A DNA stretch of 24,914 bases from Hippea sp964442345 (GCA_964442345.1 CAYTZD010000018.1:1-24914); one strand, 5' to 3'. Positions 16,069 through 24,730 are shown, counted from the stretch's first letter. The notes: generated by a model not told the origin, from the letters alone. Program-made: numbers and translations.

Positions 16069-17127
16069 ATGGCAAAAAAGGTTCTTGTAGTAGATGATAG
16101 TGCGCTTGTAAGGAAGTATTTGGGTGAGCTGTTTGATGAAGCAGGGTTTGATATAGGTTTTGCAAAGAACGGTCAAGAAGCTGTTGAGTTTGTCCAGGAA
16201 GTGGATTTTGATGTGATAACAATGGATATAAATATGCCCGTTATGGATGGCTTAACAGCTGTTAGAGAAATAATGAGAATAAATCCTACACCGATTATTA
16301 TGATTAGTTCGCTAACGCAGGATGAAGCGGATATAACATTTGAAGCTTTAGATGCTGGTGCTGTTGATTATATTGCAAAGCCCGGCACAATGAGCTTGGA
16401 TTTAAAAAAGAGTAAAAATGATATTTTAAATAAGGTCAAAGCCGCCCTTAAAATTCCAAAAAACAGGCTTTATATAAGAAAGCAGGCTGTTCAGAAGAAA
16501 AAAAGTCTGATAAATAAAGATAAAAAGGTTAGCAGTCCATCGAAAAATGTAGAGAAGTTGGTTTTGATTGGCGCTTCAACGGGTGGACCGGGTTTGATAG
16601 AGGAGATCTTATCGTCGCTTCCGGCTGATTATCCATATCCGATATGTGTTGTTCAACATATGCCAGAGACATTTACGGCAAAGTTTGCCAATAGGCTTAA
16701 TAAGATATCTGCCATAGAAGTAGTTGAAGCTAAGCAGAACGATCCAATTGTGCCTGGCAAGGCTATAATTGGTAAAGGCGGAAGGCATTTTCATATATCA
16801 AAGAAAGCCAGTGGATTGCTTGTTGTCAGACTTGTTCCGAATACAAACAACAGGTTTTTTGTTCCATCTGTTGATGAGTTGTTTTTTTCTGCTGCACGGG
16901 TGTTTGACCCAAAAAATATTATGGCTGTTGAGCTTACAGGTATCGGTGATGATGGTGCAGATGGGATGGTAGAATTAAGAAAAAAAGGTGCCTATACTAT
17001 AGCAGAAAGTGAAGAGACGGCGATTGTGTATGGTATGCCAAAGGAAGCCTACGAAAGGGGCGGAGCCGTAAAGAAATTGCCTTTTAATGAGATAGTAAAA
17101 GAGATTCTCGCATACGGAGGTTTTTAA
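16069..17127 (+). CDS. cheB: Chemotaxis protein-glutamate methylesterase CheB
   Basis: A 352-residue protein. An N-terminal receiver (1-125) has D9-D10, D53 (TMDINMPVMDG) and K104 (AKPG). A Lys-rich linker (about 130-160) leads to the esterase domain (about 162-350). The catalytic residues are S170 in IGASTGGPG, H197 in VVQHMPE and D295 in GIGDDGADGM. It removes methyl groups from receptor glutamates when activated by CheA, giving adaptation. An AAGGAG overlapping the end of the cheW gene precedes the start. Its stop overlaps the next start by 1 nt (TAATG). Confidence 0.97.
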   Translation: MAKKVLVVDDSALVRKYLGELFDEAGFDIGFAKNGQEAVEFVQEVDFDVITMDINMPVMDGLTAVREIMRINPTPIIMISSLTQDEADITFEALDAGAVDYIAKPGTMSLDLKKSKNDILNKVKAALKIPKNRLYIRKQAVQKKKSLINKDKKVSSPSKNVEKLVLIGASTGGPGLIEEILSSLPADYPYPICVVQHMPETFTAKFANRLNKISAIEVVEAKQNDPIVPGKAIIGKGGRHFHISKKASGLLVVRLVPNTNNRFFVPSVDELFFSAARVFDPKNIMAVELTGIGDDGADGMVELRKKGAYTIAESEETAIVYGMPKEAYERGGAVKKLPFNEIVKEILAYGGF

Positions 17128-17762
17128 TGGCTTTGCTAAAGAAAGGCTCAAAAGAGACAGAGGATGTAAGGTTTTTCAAAGAGTTTGAAGACGCAAAGAA
17201 CTGTTTTGAAGATGAGAATTGCCCAGAAGAAGATAGGATAAGGGCTTTGGATTACATAATAAGGCACAAAGAGATATACTATGTGCTTAGAATGCTTAAT
17301 GAGCTGTTTAAAGAGAATAGATTGGAAGATCATGTGTATATTGACTATGCTTTCAGTAGTTTTGAGCATAAACCAAGAAGAAAAGAGGACTTTCAAGAGC
17401 TTTTTAAGATGATTAGCAGTGATAACGCCTATCTTCGCAACGCCGTTATCAGTTTCTTGCAGCTGTATGGGGAAGAAGTTAAAAATTTTATAGGTGATCT
17501 GTTGAATAGCGAAGATAGGGATGTAAGAATACTGTCTGTTAATATTCTTGGAAATGTGAGATTTGAAGATAGCGCAACGATGCTTAGAGAATTCATAAGA
17601 AGAGAAAACGATGTAAACGCCCTGATGACGGCTATTGATTACTTAGGAGAGATTGGAGATGAAAGCGATATAGAACTTCTCAATGAGGTTAAAGAGAGAT
17701 TTAAGGGTGATCCGTATGTCGAATTTGGCGTGAACTTGGCTATAGAGAGGCTGAAATCTTGA
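17127..17762 (+). CDS. HEAT-repeat-like protein of unknown role
   Basis: A 211-residue soluble helical protein. The C-terminal half contains HEAT-like helix pairs: NAYLRNAVISFLQLYGEE (about 99-116), RDVRILSVNILGNVRFED (about 130-148) and NVNALMTAIDYLGEIGDESD (about 160-180, first residue approximate). These have the Arg/Ala/Leu and Asn/Gly patterns of such repeats. The N-terminal half is charged and less regular. HEAT proteins are scaffolds for protein interaction. Its place between cheB and cheR, coupled to cheB by a 1-nt overlap with CGGAGG upstream, points to an array or adaptation accessory. There is no sign of the phycobilin-lyase type of HEAT protein beyond the fold. Confidence 0.82.
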   Translation: MALLKKGSKETEDVRFFKEFEDAKNCFEDENCPEEDRIRALDYIIRHKEIYYVLRMLNELFKENRLEDHVYIDYAFSSFEHKPRRKEDFQELFKMISSDNAYLRNAVISFLQLYGEEVKNFIGDLLNSEDRDVRILSVNILGNVRFEDSATMLREFIRRENDVNALMTAIDYLGEIGDESDIELLNEVKERFKGDPYVEFGVNLAIERLKS

Positions 17763-17779
17763 TTCGGAGATAAGACATT

Positions 17780-18598
17780 ATGATTACGCAAAAGGAATTT
17801 TTAAAATTACGCGATTTTATTTACAAAAAAACTGGCATATTTATGGAAGAGAAGAAGTATCCAATTATCGGCAAAAAAATAGATAAATTAATGAGAGATA
17901 GGGGGTTTGACGATTTCAGAAGTCTATTCCACTCTTTGAGATTTTCAAAAGACGATAAGCTTTTTCAAGATATTATAAGTTTAATTACGGTAAATGAGAC
18001 ATACTTTTTTAGGGAGAAGTATCAGTTTGATAGTTTGATAAATTATGTATTGCCAGAGATACACAAGAAAAGACCGCCGTCTGAGGTTATAAGAATACTG
18101 TGTGCGCCAAGTTCAACAGGTGAAGAGCCATACAGTATAGCCATAGAGCTATTGGAAGAAGGCAGGATTGTAGAAGAGAGAGATATAGAGATAGTTGGTA
18201 TAGATATAGATTCCAATGTTATCGAGAAAGCAAAAAAGGGATACTTTACCAAAAGGTCTGTTCAATTCGTCCCGCCTATGCTTTTGAGAAAATACTTTAA
18301 ACAGGAAGGTTCTCTCTATAAGATTGATGAGTTTTTAACAGAGGTCGTTGATTTTAGGGTTGTTAATGTTGTTGATACACTTCAGTTTGGAAGATTGGGT
18401 AAATTTGATATAATATTTTCAAGAAATATGCTTATCTATTTTGATGATGCAAGCAGACAGAAAACGGCTATGAATTTTTATAATTCTCTAAAACCCGGTG
18501 GTTATGTATTTTTAGGGCATGCAGAGAGTATGAGTAGGATAACTTCTGTATTTAAAACCATCAAGGTTGGAGAGTCTATTGTTTATAAGAAGGAGTAG
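17780..18598 (+). CDS. cheR: Chemotaxis protein methyltransferase CheR (operon copy)
   Basis: A 272-residue S-adenosylmethionine-dependent methyltransferase that adds methyl groups to receptor glutamates. The N-terminal helical domain includes TVNETYFFRE (70-79). The catalytic domain has the SAM-binding loop CAPSSTGEEPYSIA (108-121), the acidic VGIDIDSNVIEKAK strand-helix, and FSRNMLIYF. The loop has an extra Ser compared with the usual A-S-TGEEPYS. There is no C-terminal TPR extension. CGGAGATAAG precedes the start. It is paired with cheB for adaptation of the soluble receptor. A second, divergent CheR lies on the opposite strand at 21938-22777. Confidence 0.95.
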   Translation: MITQKEFLKLRDFIYKKTGIFMEEKKYPIIGKKIDKLMRDRGFDDFRSLFHSLRFSKDDKLFQDIISLITVNETYFFREKYQFDSLINYVLPEIHKKRPPSEVIRILCAPSSTGEEPYSIAIELLEEGRIVEERDIEIVGIDIDSNVIEKAKKGYFTKRSVQFVPPMLLRKYFKQEGSLYKIDEFLTEVVDFRVVNVVDTLQFGRLGKFDIIFSRNMLIYFDDASRQKTAMNFYNSLKPGGYVFLGHAESMSRITSVFKTIKVGESIVYKKE

Positions 18599-18601
18599 GT
18601 T

Positions 18602-18826
18602 ATGGAAGTTAAAGATGGCAAGCTTTTTCTCAATGAAGAGCTAACAAACGAAGATATAGGCAAGCTTAATGAGATTATACAAAAGGATGGTATAGATGAG
18701 ATAATCATAGAAAACGATAATCTAAGTAGCGGTATAATACAACTTTTATGGTGTAGCCAGAAGCCTATAAAGAGTGAGTCTGACTTTTTGAATAAACTGT
18801 TTGAGAATGTAGTTGTTGTTAAATGA
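18602..18826 (+). CDS. Small STAS-like protein
   Basis: A 74-residue protein. Short beta strands and helices alternate as in a minimal STAS (anti-sigma antagonist) domain: KLFLNEELT, then a helix, then IDEIIIEN, then SSGIIQLLWC, where the SSG stands at the usual regulatory Ser site. The protein is shorter than a full STAS domain (about 90-110 residues), so the assignment rests on pattern alone. AAGGAG precedes the start 3 nt after cheR, and the end overlaps parA by 4 nt (ATGA), so the two should be made together. It may be a switch or adaptor for the ParA-like ATPase or the array. Confidence 0.7.
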   Translation: MEVKDGKLFLNEELTNEDIGKLNEIIQKDGIDEIIIENDNLSSGIIQLLWCSQKPIKSESDFLNKLFENVVVVK

Positions 18827-19566
18827 TAAGAATCCTTATAACGAATAGAAAAGGTGGCGTTGGAAAGACGACGACGGCTATAAACTTAGGTGCTGCGTTC
18901 TCTTTAAAAGGCAAGACTGTTTTATTTGTTGATTTAGATACGCAGAGTCATCTGCAGATTGGGTTGGGCTTTAAAAAGGTATTCAAGAAAGGCATACACA
19001 AGGCATTAATGGATGGAGATGTAGAAGGTATTGTACATGAATCTCCATTTGATAATCTCTATCTGATAGCTGGAGATGTAAATTTTGATATAACGCTTTT
19101 AGCCAATAAGAAGTCATCCCTTAGAGAGATACTATCAAACTTTGATAACGATTTTGATATATGTATTATCGATACACCACCAATAGGTGGGAAACTGCTG
19201 GATGATGCGTTTAAATCTTCGGATTATGCATTGATACCGATGCAGACAGAGTATCTTGCCCTTGTTGGTGCGTCTCAATTTTTGAAGGCATTTTATAATG
19301 TTATAACTTCAGATCCTGATGTGGGTGTTAAGTTTTTGGGTGTTGTGCCAACGCTTTTTAACAAGTCTATAAAGGAGCATAAGATTGTCATAGATAAGCT
19401 GAAAAAGATTATAGGAGAAAAAAGGGTTTTGCCTTATATAAGGAAGGATTTTAATCTATCCAAGGCTTTTCACGAAGGAAAACCAATCTTTTATTATAAG
19501 AGCAACTCTCGTGGTGCAACTGATTACAAAAGGCTTGCAGACTTCATCCAAAAACAGATACTTTAA
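18823..19566 (+). CDS. ParA/Soj-like ATPase, probable chemosensory array positioning factor
   Basis: A 247-residue soluble ATPase of the ParA/MinD group. The deviant Walker A is NRKGGVGKTTTA (8-19), with signature K10 and K15. Next come VDLDTQSHL (36-44), CIIDTPPIG (Walker B region), and a Soj-like C-terminus (VVPTLFNKS, then GKPIFYYKSNSRGATDYKRLA). No ParB gene or parS site is seen nearby, which argues against plasmid or chromosome partition. In Rhodobacter sphaeroides a ParA homologue in a chemotaxis operon (PpfA) segregates the cytoplasmic array by contacting the receptor TlpT. The same role is inferred here. It is the last gene of the plus-strand operon; its stop overlaps the stop of the opposing kinase gene. 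Confidence 0.9.
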   Translation: MIRILITNRKGGVGKTTTAINLGAAFSLKGKTVLFVDLDTQSHLQIGLGFKKVFKKGIHKALMDGDVEGIVHESPFDNLYLIAGDVNFDITLLANKKSSLREILSNFDNDFDICIIDTPPIGGKLLDDAFKSSDYALIPMQTEYLALVGASQFLKAFYNVITSDPDVGVKFLGVVPTLFNKSIKEHKIVIDKLKKIIGEKRVLPYIRKDFNLSKAFHEGKPIFYYKSNSRGATDYKRLADFIQKQIL

Positions 19567-20372
19567 TTCTTGCTTTTAAGTTCTATGAACTTCTGCAGAG
19601 TCTCTATAAATTTCTGATAAACGATAGGTTTTATCAGTATTCCATCAAATCCTAATTCTTTGAATTCGTCCACTTCGTCTTTAAGGGCTTTGGCTGTTAG
19701 TGCTATAACGGGTGTGTTTAGTTTGAGTTCTTCTCTTATCTTCTTAAATGTTTCGTATCCGTCCATTACAGGCATTTGAATATCAAGTAAAATAAGGTCG
19801 TAGCTGTCTGATTTGAGTTTTTCTATGGCTTCTTTGCCGTTTTCTGCTTCGTCTATTTGGAGATTGTACTCTTTCAACATCTCTTTTATTACATATCTAT
19901 TTGCAAAGTTGTCTTCCACAAGCAGAATCCTGTTTGTTTCTTTGTTATCTTTTTTCTTTGGTTTTTCTTCTTTTTTGTATGGCTCTTCTTTGCTGGTTAA
20001 TTCTTCTTTTTTGTAAAGTGCATTATCTATTAAAGATTTTAGATAGTGTTTTGTGTCTTTGCCTTTTAGGAATATGCCTTTTATAAGGCTTTGATAAGTA
20101 GCAACTATTTTCTTATCAATATCTAAAGCTGTAATTATAATAATTTTTATATTGAGATTTTTCTTTTTTAGATAATCCAAAAGCTCATACCCACTAATTT
20201 TGGGCATATCAAGGTCAAGTAATATAAGGTCTATATCTGGATTTGCTTCTATTATTGACTTTGCTTCTTCGCCGTTTTCTGCTGTTAGGATATTTATATC
20301 TTCTTTTATCTCTTTTAATAGATGACTAATCTCTTTTAGGTATATTGGATCATCGTCTGCTATTAATATCTT
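19563..20372 (-). CDS. C-terminal part (two receivers) of a hybrid kinase split by the assembly gap
   Basis: This is an open frame from the gap edge to the stop, 269 residues with no start of its own. The first residues after the gap read KILIADDDPIYL, the beginning of a receiver, with the phosphoacceptor in LLDLDMP about 55 residues on. An ATG at 20207 is inside that motif and is not a start. A Lys/Glu-rich linker follows, then a second complete receiver (RILLVEDNFANR, LLDIQMPVMDG, IKP). With the kinase part at 20473-21954 it forms one REC-REC-ended hybrid kinase. The first receiver lacks an obvious KP (IFLKGKD instead). The stop overlaps that of parA on the other strand by 4 nt. Confidence 0.88.
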   Translation of the reverse strand, partial: KILIADDDPIYLKEISHLLKEIKEDINILTAENGEEAKSIIEANPDIDLILLDLDMPKISGYELLDYLKKKNLNIKIIIITALDIDKKIVATYQSLIKGIFLKGKDTKHYLKSLIDNALYKKEELTSKEEPYKKEEKPKKKDNKETNRILLVEDNFANRYVIKEMLKEYNLQIDEAENGKEAIEKLKSDSYDLILLDIQMPVMDGYETFKKIREELKLNTPVIALTAKALKDEVDEFKELGFDGILIKPIVYQKFIETLQKFIELKSKN

Positions 20373-20472
20373 NNNNNNNNNNNNNNNNNNNNNNNNNNNN
20401 NNNNNNNNNNNNNNNNNNNNNNNNNNNNNNNNNNNNNNNNNNNNNNNNNNNNNNNNNNNNNNNNNNNNNNNN
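20373..20472. other. Assembly gap of 100 N
   Basis: Exactly 100 undetermined bases, a conventional placeholder for a gap of unknown size. The gap falls between the ATPase domain (ending GGNIGFTSK) and the first receiver (starting KILIADDD) of one gene. The two reading frames are offset by one, so the true gap length is a multiple of three if the gene is intact. It probably covers the last strands of the ATPase domain and a linker. Confidence 0.95.
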
Positions 20473-21954
20473 TTTGCTTGTAAAGCCTATGTTTCCGCCC
20501 AATAGTTCAACCAGTCTTTTTGTTAGTGCCAATCCTATACCTGTTCCTTGAATATGAATTTTACCACTTGTTGACATAAATGGATCAAATATCTTGTCCT
20601 TTATCTTTTCGTCTATGCCTATACCTGTATCTTTTACTGATATCTTTACCGTATTTTTCGTCTCTGTTGCTGTTATTGTTATCCCACCTTGATTTGTATA
20701 TTTTACGGCATTTGATAATATGTTTAGAAGTATTTGATTTACTTTATATTTATCTGTTTCCATATTACCATCTTCTATCTGGGTGTTTATTTTTAAGTAC
20801 AATCCTTTCTCTTCGCACTGTGGCTTTATGATGGAAGTAACATATTCAATAGTGTCTTTTATGTTGAATTTCTCTATCTCTATTTCCATCTTGCCTGATT
20901 CGATTTTTGTAAGGTCTAAAATGTCGTTTATGATACTTAATAGCTGTTTGCCGCTTAGGTTGATGATGTTGAGTTTCTCTTTTGTGCTTTCATCTAACGA
21001 GCTGGATTTTTCCCTAAGAAGTACATCAGTCAGGCCAATTATAGAGTTTAGTGGAGTTCTCAATTCGTGAGACATATTGGCTATAAAATTGCTTTTGTAC
21101 TTCTCGGCTTGAGAGAGTTTTTTGCTGTAGTTTTCAAGTTCGTACTTTTGAGCTCTTAATTCTTCTGTTTGTGCTTCAAGTTCTTCACTTTGAGCTTGTA
21201 ATTCTCTGTATTGTGCTTCAAGTAATGTATTTTTCTTTTCCAGGTCTTTGTAAAGTTTTCTTATCTTTATATTCAGCTTAATTTGGTTTATACCTATACC
21301 GAGATGATGAATCGTTTTTTCAAGCATCTGAAGTTTTTTGTCGTCTATTGTTTTATCCGAGAGACACTCAAGAACACCTATCACTTTGTTTTTTGATATA
21401 ATTGGGAAGTAATAAATGTAGATGTGGCCTAATTTTTCCACTAAGGAGCTTTTTATCTTTAAAGTGTCAGGTAAGGCGTTAACGAAGTGGGTCTTTTTTA
21501 GGTCTATGCAGGCTTTGCCCAAAAATTCGTTTAAGGGAATTTCCCTGTTTTTTGTTTTTTCAAAACTCTCATACACCATCAATAGATTTGACTTGTCGTT
21601 TAATATATAGCCACTTCCTGCAAATGCTATCTTGTTCTCTATCAGCACTTCAATTGTGCCTTTGAATAATTCTCTTTCTGTTCTTGCTTTGTTTAGTTTT
21701 TCCAGTGTTTGTATGTAAATCTTATTTAATGTTTCTGCTTCCTTGAGTTCTTCGTGAGCTTTTTCCTTCTCTGAGATAGCTTTGTAAACTAAAGAGCTCA
21801 CAAATGCTATAAATAGTATTGAATTCGTAATAGCTATATATAATATTTTCTTAGTTTCTGTAATGTTTTTTGCGTAAATGAGAGAAGTTAAAATTAGCAA
21901 AAATAGTATGAATGGCACAGCAATAATCATGTAATTATTAAGTTTTCCCTTCAT
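20473..21954 (-). CDS. Membrane hybrid sensor histidine kinase (two TM, GAF, coiled coil, HisKA, HATPase), N-terminal part before the gap
   Basis: 494 residues before the gap. Two membrane segments (about 8-28 and 37-58) form a hairpin with almost no periplasmic part. A GAF-like domain (about 75-220) follows, then a coiled coil with the repeating ELQAQSEELEAQTEELRAQ pattern (about 235-285). HisKA has NMSHELRTPLN with H296. The HATPase has NILSNAVKYT (411-420), DTGIGI (442-447) and GTGIGLAL (470-477). It continues past the gap into two receivers (19563-20372). Sensing is likely cytoplasmic, through GAF or the membrane. The start at 21954 has GGATGG upstream and overlaps the 3' end of the cheR-like gene by 17 nt. 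The pairing with a CheR gene recalls kinases fused to CheB/CheR elsewhere. Confidence 0.92.
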
Positions 21955-22777
21955 CTTTCCATCCTAAAAATCTAAATATTTTTGCGTGAGCGGCGATGTT
22001 TTTAAAGTAAGGTTTAAACTCTTCTTCTATCTCTTCGCTTTCAGAGATGAACAGCAAACCGTCTTTCTCCATAAACTTTACGATAATCTCAAACACCCTT
22101 TTTCGGGCATATTCTTTTAAATATATAAGCAAGTTTTCACAAAAAACAACATTATATTTAAATATGCCGTGAATTTTGAAAGGGTAGTTTAGTATATCTG
22201 AGTTGTAAAAATTTATGTTGTTTTGGATAAGTTCTTTCTTTAATCTGAAAAAGCCATTATCTACTTTTTCAAAGTATTTCTCAAAAGCCCATAAGGGAGT
22301 ATTGTATAAATTGTCTTTGTGGTATATCCCTTTCTTTGCCGTTTCTATAGCTTTTTTATCTATGTCAATGGCATCTATCTGGTAATCCAAGTTTTGATTC
22401 TTTAATGCGAGTTCGTTTAAGGTTATGGCTATGGAGTATGTCTCTTCTCCCGTTGAGCATCCTATATTTAACACCTTGACATATTTTTTTCTGAGTTTTG
22501 TTTCTCTATTTAAAACAGTGTAAAGATAGGCAAAGTGTAAAGGTGTTCTAAAGAATTGGGTTGTATTTATAAGGAAAAGTTCTTTTAATATTTGGGTCTC
22601 TTTGTCGATATTTTTCATAAAATAATCGAAATACTCATTCTCGTCTGACATTTGCAAGGTTATATATCTGTGTCTAATCCTTCTTATAAGCGTATTGCAG
22701 CGATATAGAAAGAAGTCTATGCCGGTTCTTTTTTTTGTAATCTCTATTATTTTGCTTAATGTCTCATTGCACTTCAT
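21938..22777 (-). CDS. cheR: CheR-type protein methyltransferase (second copy)
   Basis: A 279-residue SAM-dependent methyltransferase of the CheR family, clearly different from the operon copy. The N-terminal domain has the basic YRCNTLIRRIRHRY helix typical of the group, then LFLINTTQFFR (67-77). The SAM loop is NIGCSTGEETYSIA (104-117), followed by DAIDIDKKAIETAK and FCENLLIYL. In this last motif Glu-Asn replaces the usual Arg-Asn. It overlaps the CheD-HDOD gene upstream by 14 nt and the kinase gene downstream by 17 nt. It may methylate the same soluble receptor or the kinase next door; no receptor gene lies in its own operon. Confidence 0.92.
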   Translation of the reverse strand: MKCNETLSKIIEITKKRTGIDFFLYRCNTLIRRIRHRYITLQMSDENEYFDYFMKNIDKETQILKELFLINTTQFFRTPLHFAYLYTVLNRETKLRKKYVKVLNIGCSTGEETYSIAITLNELALKNQNLDYQIDAIDIDKKAIETAKKGIYHKDNLYNTPLWAFEKYFEKVDNGFFRLKKELIQNNINFYNSDILNYPFKIHGIFKYNVVFCENLLIYLKEYARKRVFEIIVKFMEKDGLLFISESEEIEEEFKPYFKNIAAHAKIFRFLGWKDEGKT

Positions 22778-24104
22778 CTATTGTCTCTTCTGCGAATCTA
22801 AAGAAGTATCCTATCTGTCCAATGATAGCTTCTAAAGTATCAGAGTCCAACTCAATCTCAGAAAAGATTGCCTTCTCGTCGTCAAGTGTGAGTGATGGTT
22901 GGTAGTTATCCGTACCAACTATATAGTTTGATATAAGTATGTTAGCAGCGGCTACTACGCAAGATAGTTTTCTGTGTTTCTGCTGAGATTGAAGTGGAAA
23001 GTGATGGTAAAAGACAGCTTCTATTATCTCTTCTTCAAATCCTATGGTTTTTAGAAATTCGGCTCCTATACATGCATGTGTTGATGTCTTTATGGAGTCT
23101 TCTATAAAATTGATAAGCTCTTTTCTGTTTGGTATATCGTATTTATCCATTGCGTATTTGTCTAAAATAATCTTTCCTATATCGTGAAACAGTCCAGCCA
23201 TATATGCCTTTGTTGAATCTTCGTTTATTATGTCGGCAATACTTTCAGACAGCATAGCGACACATAACACATGGAGTTTATATGATCTTTCATCTATCAT
23301 ATAGCTATCCAAGTTGCTCTTTACAAAACCATTTAGAATCTGATTGGAGATAAAATTGAAAAACTTTTTTAACCCTAAAACGGTCAATGCTTCTCTTATG
23401 GTTGTTATCTTTTTTGCCCTTGCGAAGTATGGTGAGTTTACATACTTAAGTAAATCTATGGTTAATGTATCGTCCCTTTTTACTATGTTTTCTATCTCTG
23501 ATAATTTTAAATCCTTTTTGTCTCTTAGTTTTATTAATTGCATAGCAATGGAGTTTGGTATAGAAAGATACGAAAAGTATTCGAATATCTCTTTGATAAA
23601 CAGTGTTCTTGAATATCTTTTTATTGTTGGAGAGAGTGGCTTCTCCTTGATGTTTATAAACTCAACTGATAGGTTTTTGGTGTTAAACTGAAGGCTTCTT
23701 GGGTATTCTTTAAGACAATCTTTGGCTATTATGGGTATGTTGTGTTTTGTTAGAAATTTCAGCGTCTCTTTGCAGTTGTGTTTACCTACATTAAAGACGC
23801 TTTTTGCGCCAAGTTCTGCACCACCTGCAACCACAGCTTGAAGGTTGAGTTTCTCTGTTGTATTGCAGAATTTAGACATCTGATTTACAAGATACTTCAA
23901 ACCTGGGTTGGCAAATGCAGTTATGGCATATTCGTTTCTATAGATCTTTGAGTATCGTGGAAGTAGTATATGAATGGCGCCAAAAATTCTCTTCTCTTGG
24001 TCAAAAAGCACGACACCCACGCAACTACCAAGCACAATCTTTATAATTCTATCTCTATCCTTGAATATTTCTGCTTTTCCTATCTCTATTTGTAAAATAT
24101 TCAT
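22764..24104 (-). CDS. CheD-HDOD fusion protein
   Basis: 446 residues. The N-terminal CheD domain (about 1-152) shows VLGSCVGVVLFD with catalytic C28, and GAIHILLP with H45, 17 residues apart as in Thermotoga CheD. The Thr of the CheD triad (six residues before the Cys) is Lys22 here. The VVAGGAE and FNVGKHN blocks of the family are also present. The C-terminal HDOD domain (about 180-400) has the IPNSIAMQLIKL opening, VNSPYF, IREALTVLGLKKF and GLFHDIGK (304-311). CheD deamidates receptor glutamines to glutamates; HDOD domains are regulatory and of varied function. It overlaps the small kinase gene by 4 nt (ATGA) and cheR by 14 nt. Confidence 0.93.
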   Translation of the reverse strand: MNILQIEIGKAEIFKDRDRIIKIVLGSCVGVVLFDQEKRIFGAIHILLPRYSKIYRNEYAITAFANPGLKYLVNQMSKFCNTTEKLNLQAVVAGGAELGAKSVFNVGKHNCKETLKFLTKHNIPIIAKDCLKEYPRSLQFNTKNLSVEFINIKEKPLSPTIKRYSRTLFIKEIFEYFSYLSIPNSIAMQLIKLRDKKDLKLSEIENIVKRDDTLTIDLLKYVNSPYFARAKKITTIREALTVLGLKKFFNFISNQILNGFVKSNLDSYMIDERSYKLHVLCVAMLSESIADIINEDSTKAYMAGLFHDIGKIILDKYAMDKYDIPNRKELINFIEDSIKTSTHACIGAEFLKTIGFEEEIIEAVFYHHFPLQSQQKHRKLSCVVAAANILISNYIVGTDNYQPSLTLDDEKAIFSEIELDSDTLEAIIGQIGYFFRFAEETIDEVQ

Positions 24105-24730
24105 CTTACTATGCTTGAGATATCAATCTGAACGGTTAGAGTATTCTCTTTATATGTTGAGTTTATAGGTATTTTGAGTTTCTCTGATATAGATTTTACA
24201 ACTTTTAAGCCTAATCCAGACCCTGTTATACCAAATCTATCGGTTTTTATAGGCATTTCAAAAAGTGAGCGTGCATCTTCATTTGTCTGATTTTCGATTA
24301 TTATGGTTTTGTTTAGTGTATTTAGATGGCACAGATTAGAAAACCTATAAGCGTTGAGTATTAAATTCTCAAGCATAGTTTCAAACATTCCAATGTCTGT
24401 TTCTATGTATGTTTGGTTTAATGTCTGTTGGTTGTAAATTTTAATCTGTTCTGCTGTTGCATACCTTTCTTCTATTCTATTAATAATGGGTTCTAAGATA
24501 CCCTGTAGACTGCAGGTTAAACTTTTCATCTGTGTTTTTTCTTTTAAATGGGCAAGTATTCGGGCGTTTTTTAGCGTATCAGAAGCCTGATAAAGGTTTA
24601 GACGCATCTGTCTTGATATTTCGCTGTCGATAGGCAGGATTTTTAAAAGCTCAATAACGGGATTTATCATATTTATGTTGTCGTGGTATATAAGCCTTAT
24701 TAATTTCCAACAGTTATCATTATCAACCAT
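24101..24730 (-). CDS. Small soluble histidine-kinase-like protein
   Basis: Read from the ATG at 24730, this is a 209-residue protein with no sensor domain. H16 in LIYHDNINMINPVIELL is a plausible phosphoacceptor (pattern of SHDLKNPL). The ATPase part has the N box ENLILNAYRFS (121-131) and GSGLGLKVV (170-178) but no clear DxGxG motif. Activity is therefore likely but not certain. The frame stays open to 24883. The extra 51 residues are coded by very AT-rich DNA, lack a ribosome-binding site and would overlap the divergent gene, so the shorter start is preferred; neither start has a good ribosome-binding site. It leads the right-hand operon. Confidence 0.78.
   Translation of the reverse strand: MVDNDNCWKLIRLIYHDNINMINPVIELLKILPIDSEISRQMRLNLYQASDTLKNARILAHLKEKTQMKSLTCSLQGILEPIINRIEERYATAEQIKIYNQQTLNQTYIETDIGMFETMLENLILNAYRFSNLCHLNTLNKTIIIENQTNEDARSLFEMPIKTDRFGITGSGLGLKVVKSISEKLKIPINSTYKENTLTVQIDISSIVR

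Noticed and set aside
18823..19566. Chromosome or plasmid partition locus around the ParA-like gene
   Set aside because: There is no ParB gene or parS-like repeats, and it is embedded in a chemosensory operon.
20205..20207. ATG at 20207 as the start of a separate response regulator
   Set aside because: It is the Met of LLDLDMP inside a receiver whose reading frame is open back to the gap.
20345..20551. Open frames running through the N block on either strand
   Set aside because: They exist only because Ns contain no stops. The minus-strand end DINSRR is the wrong frame of a receiver start.
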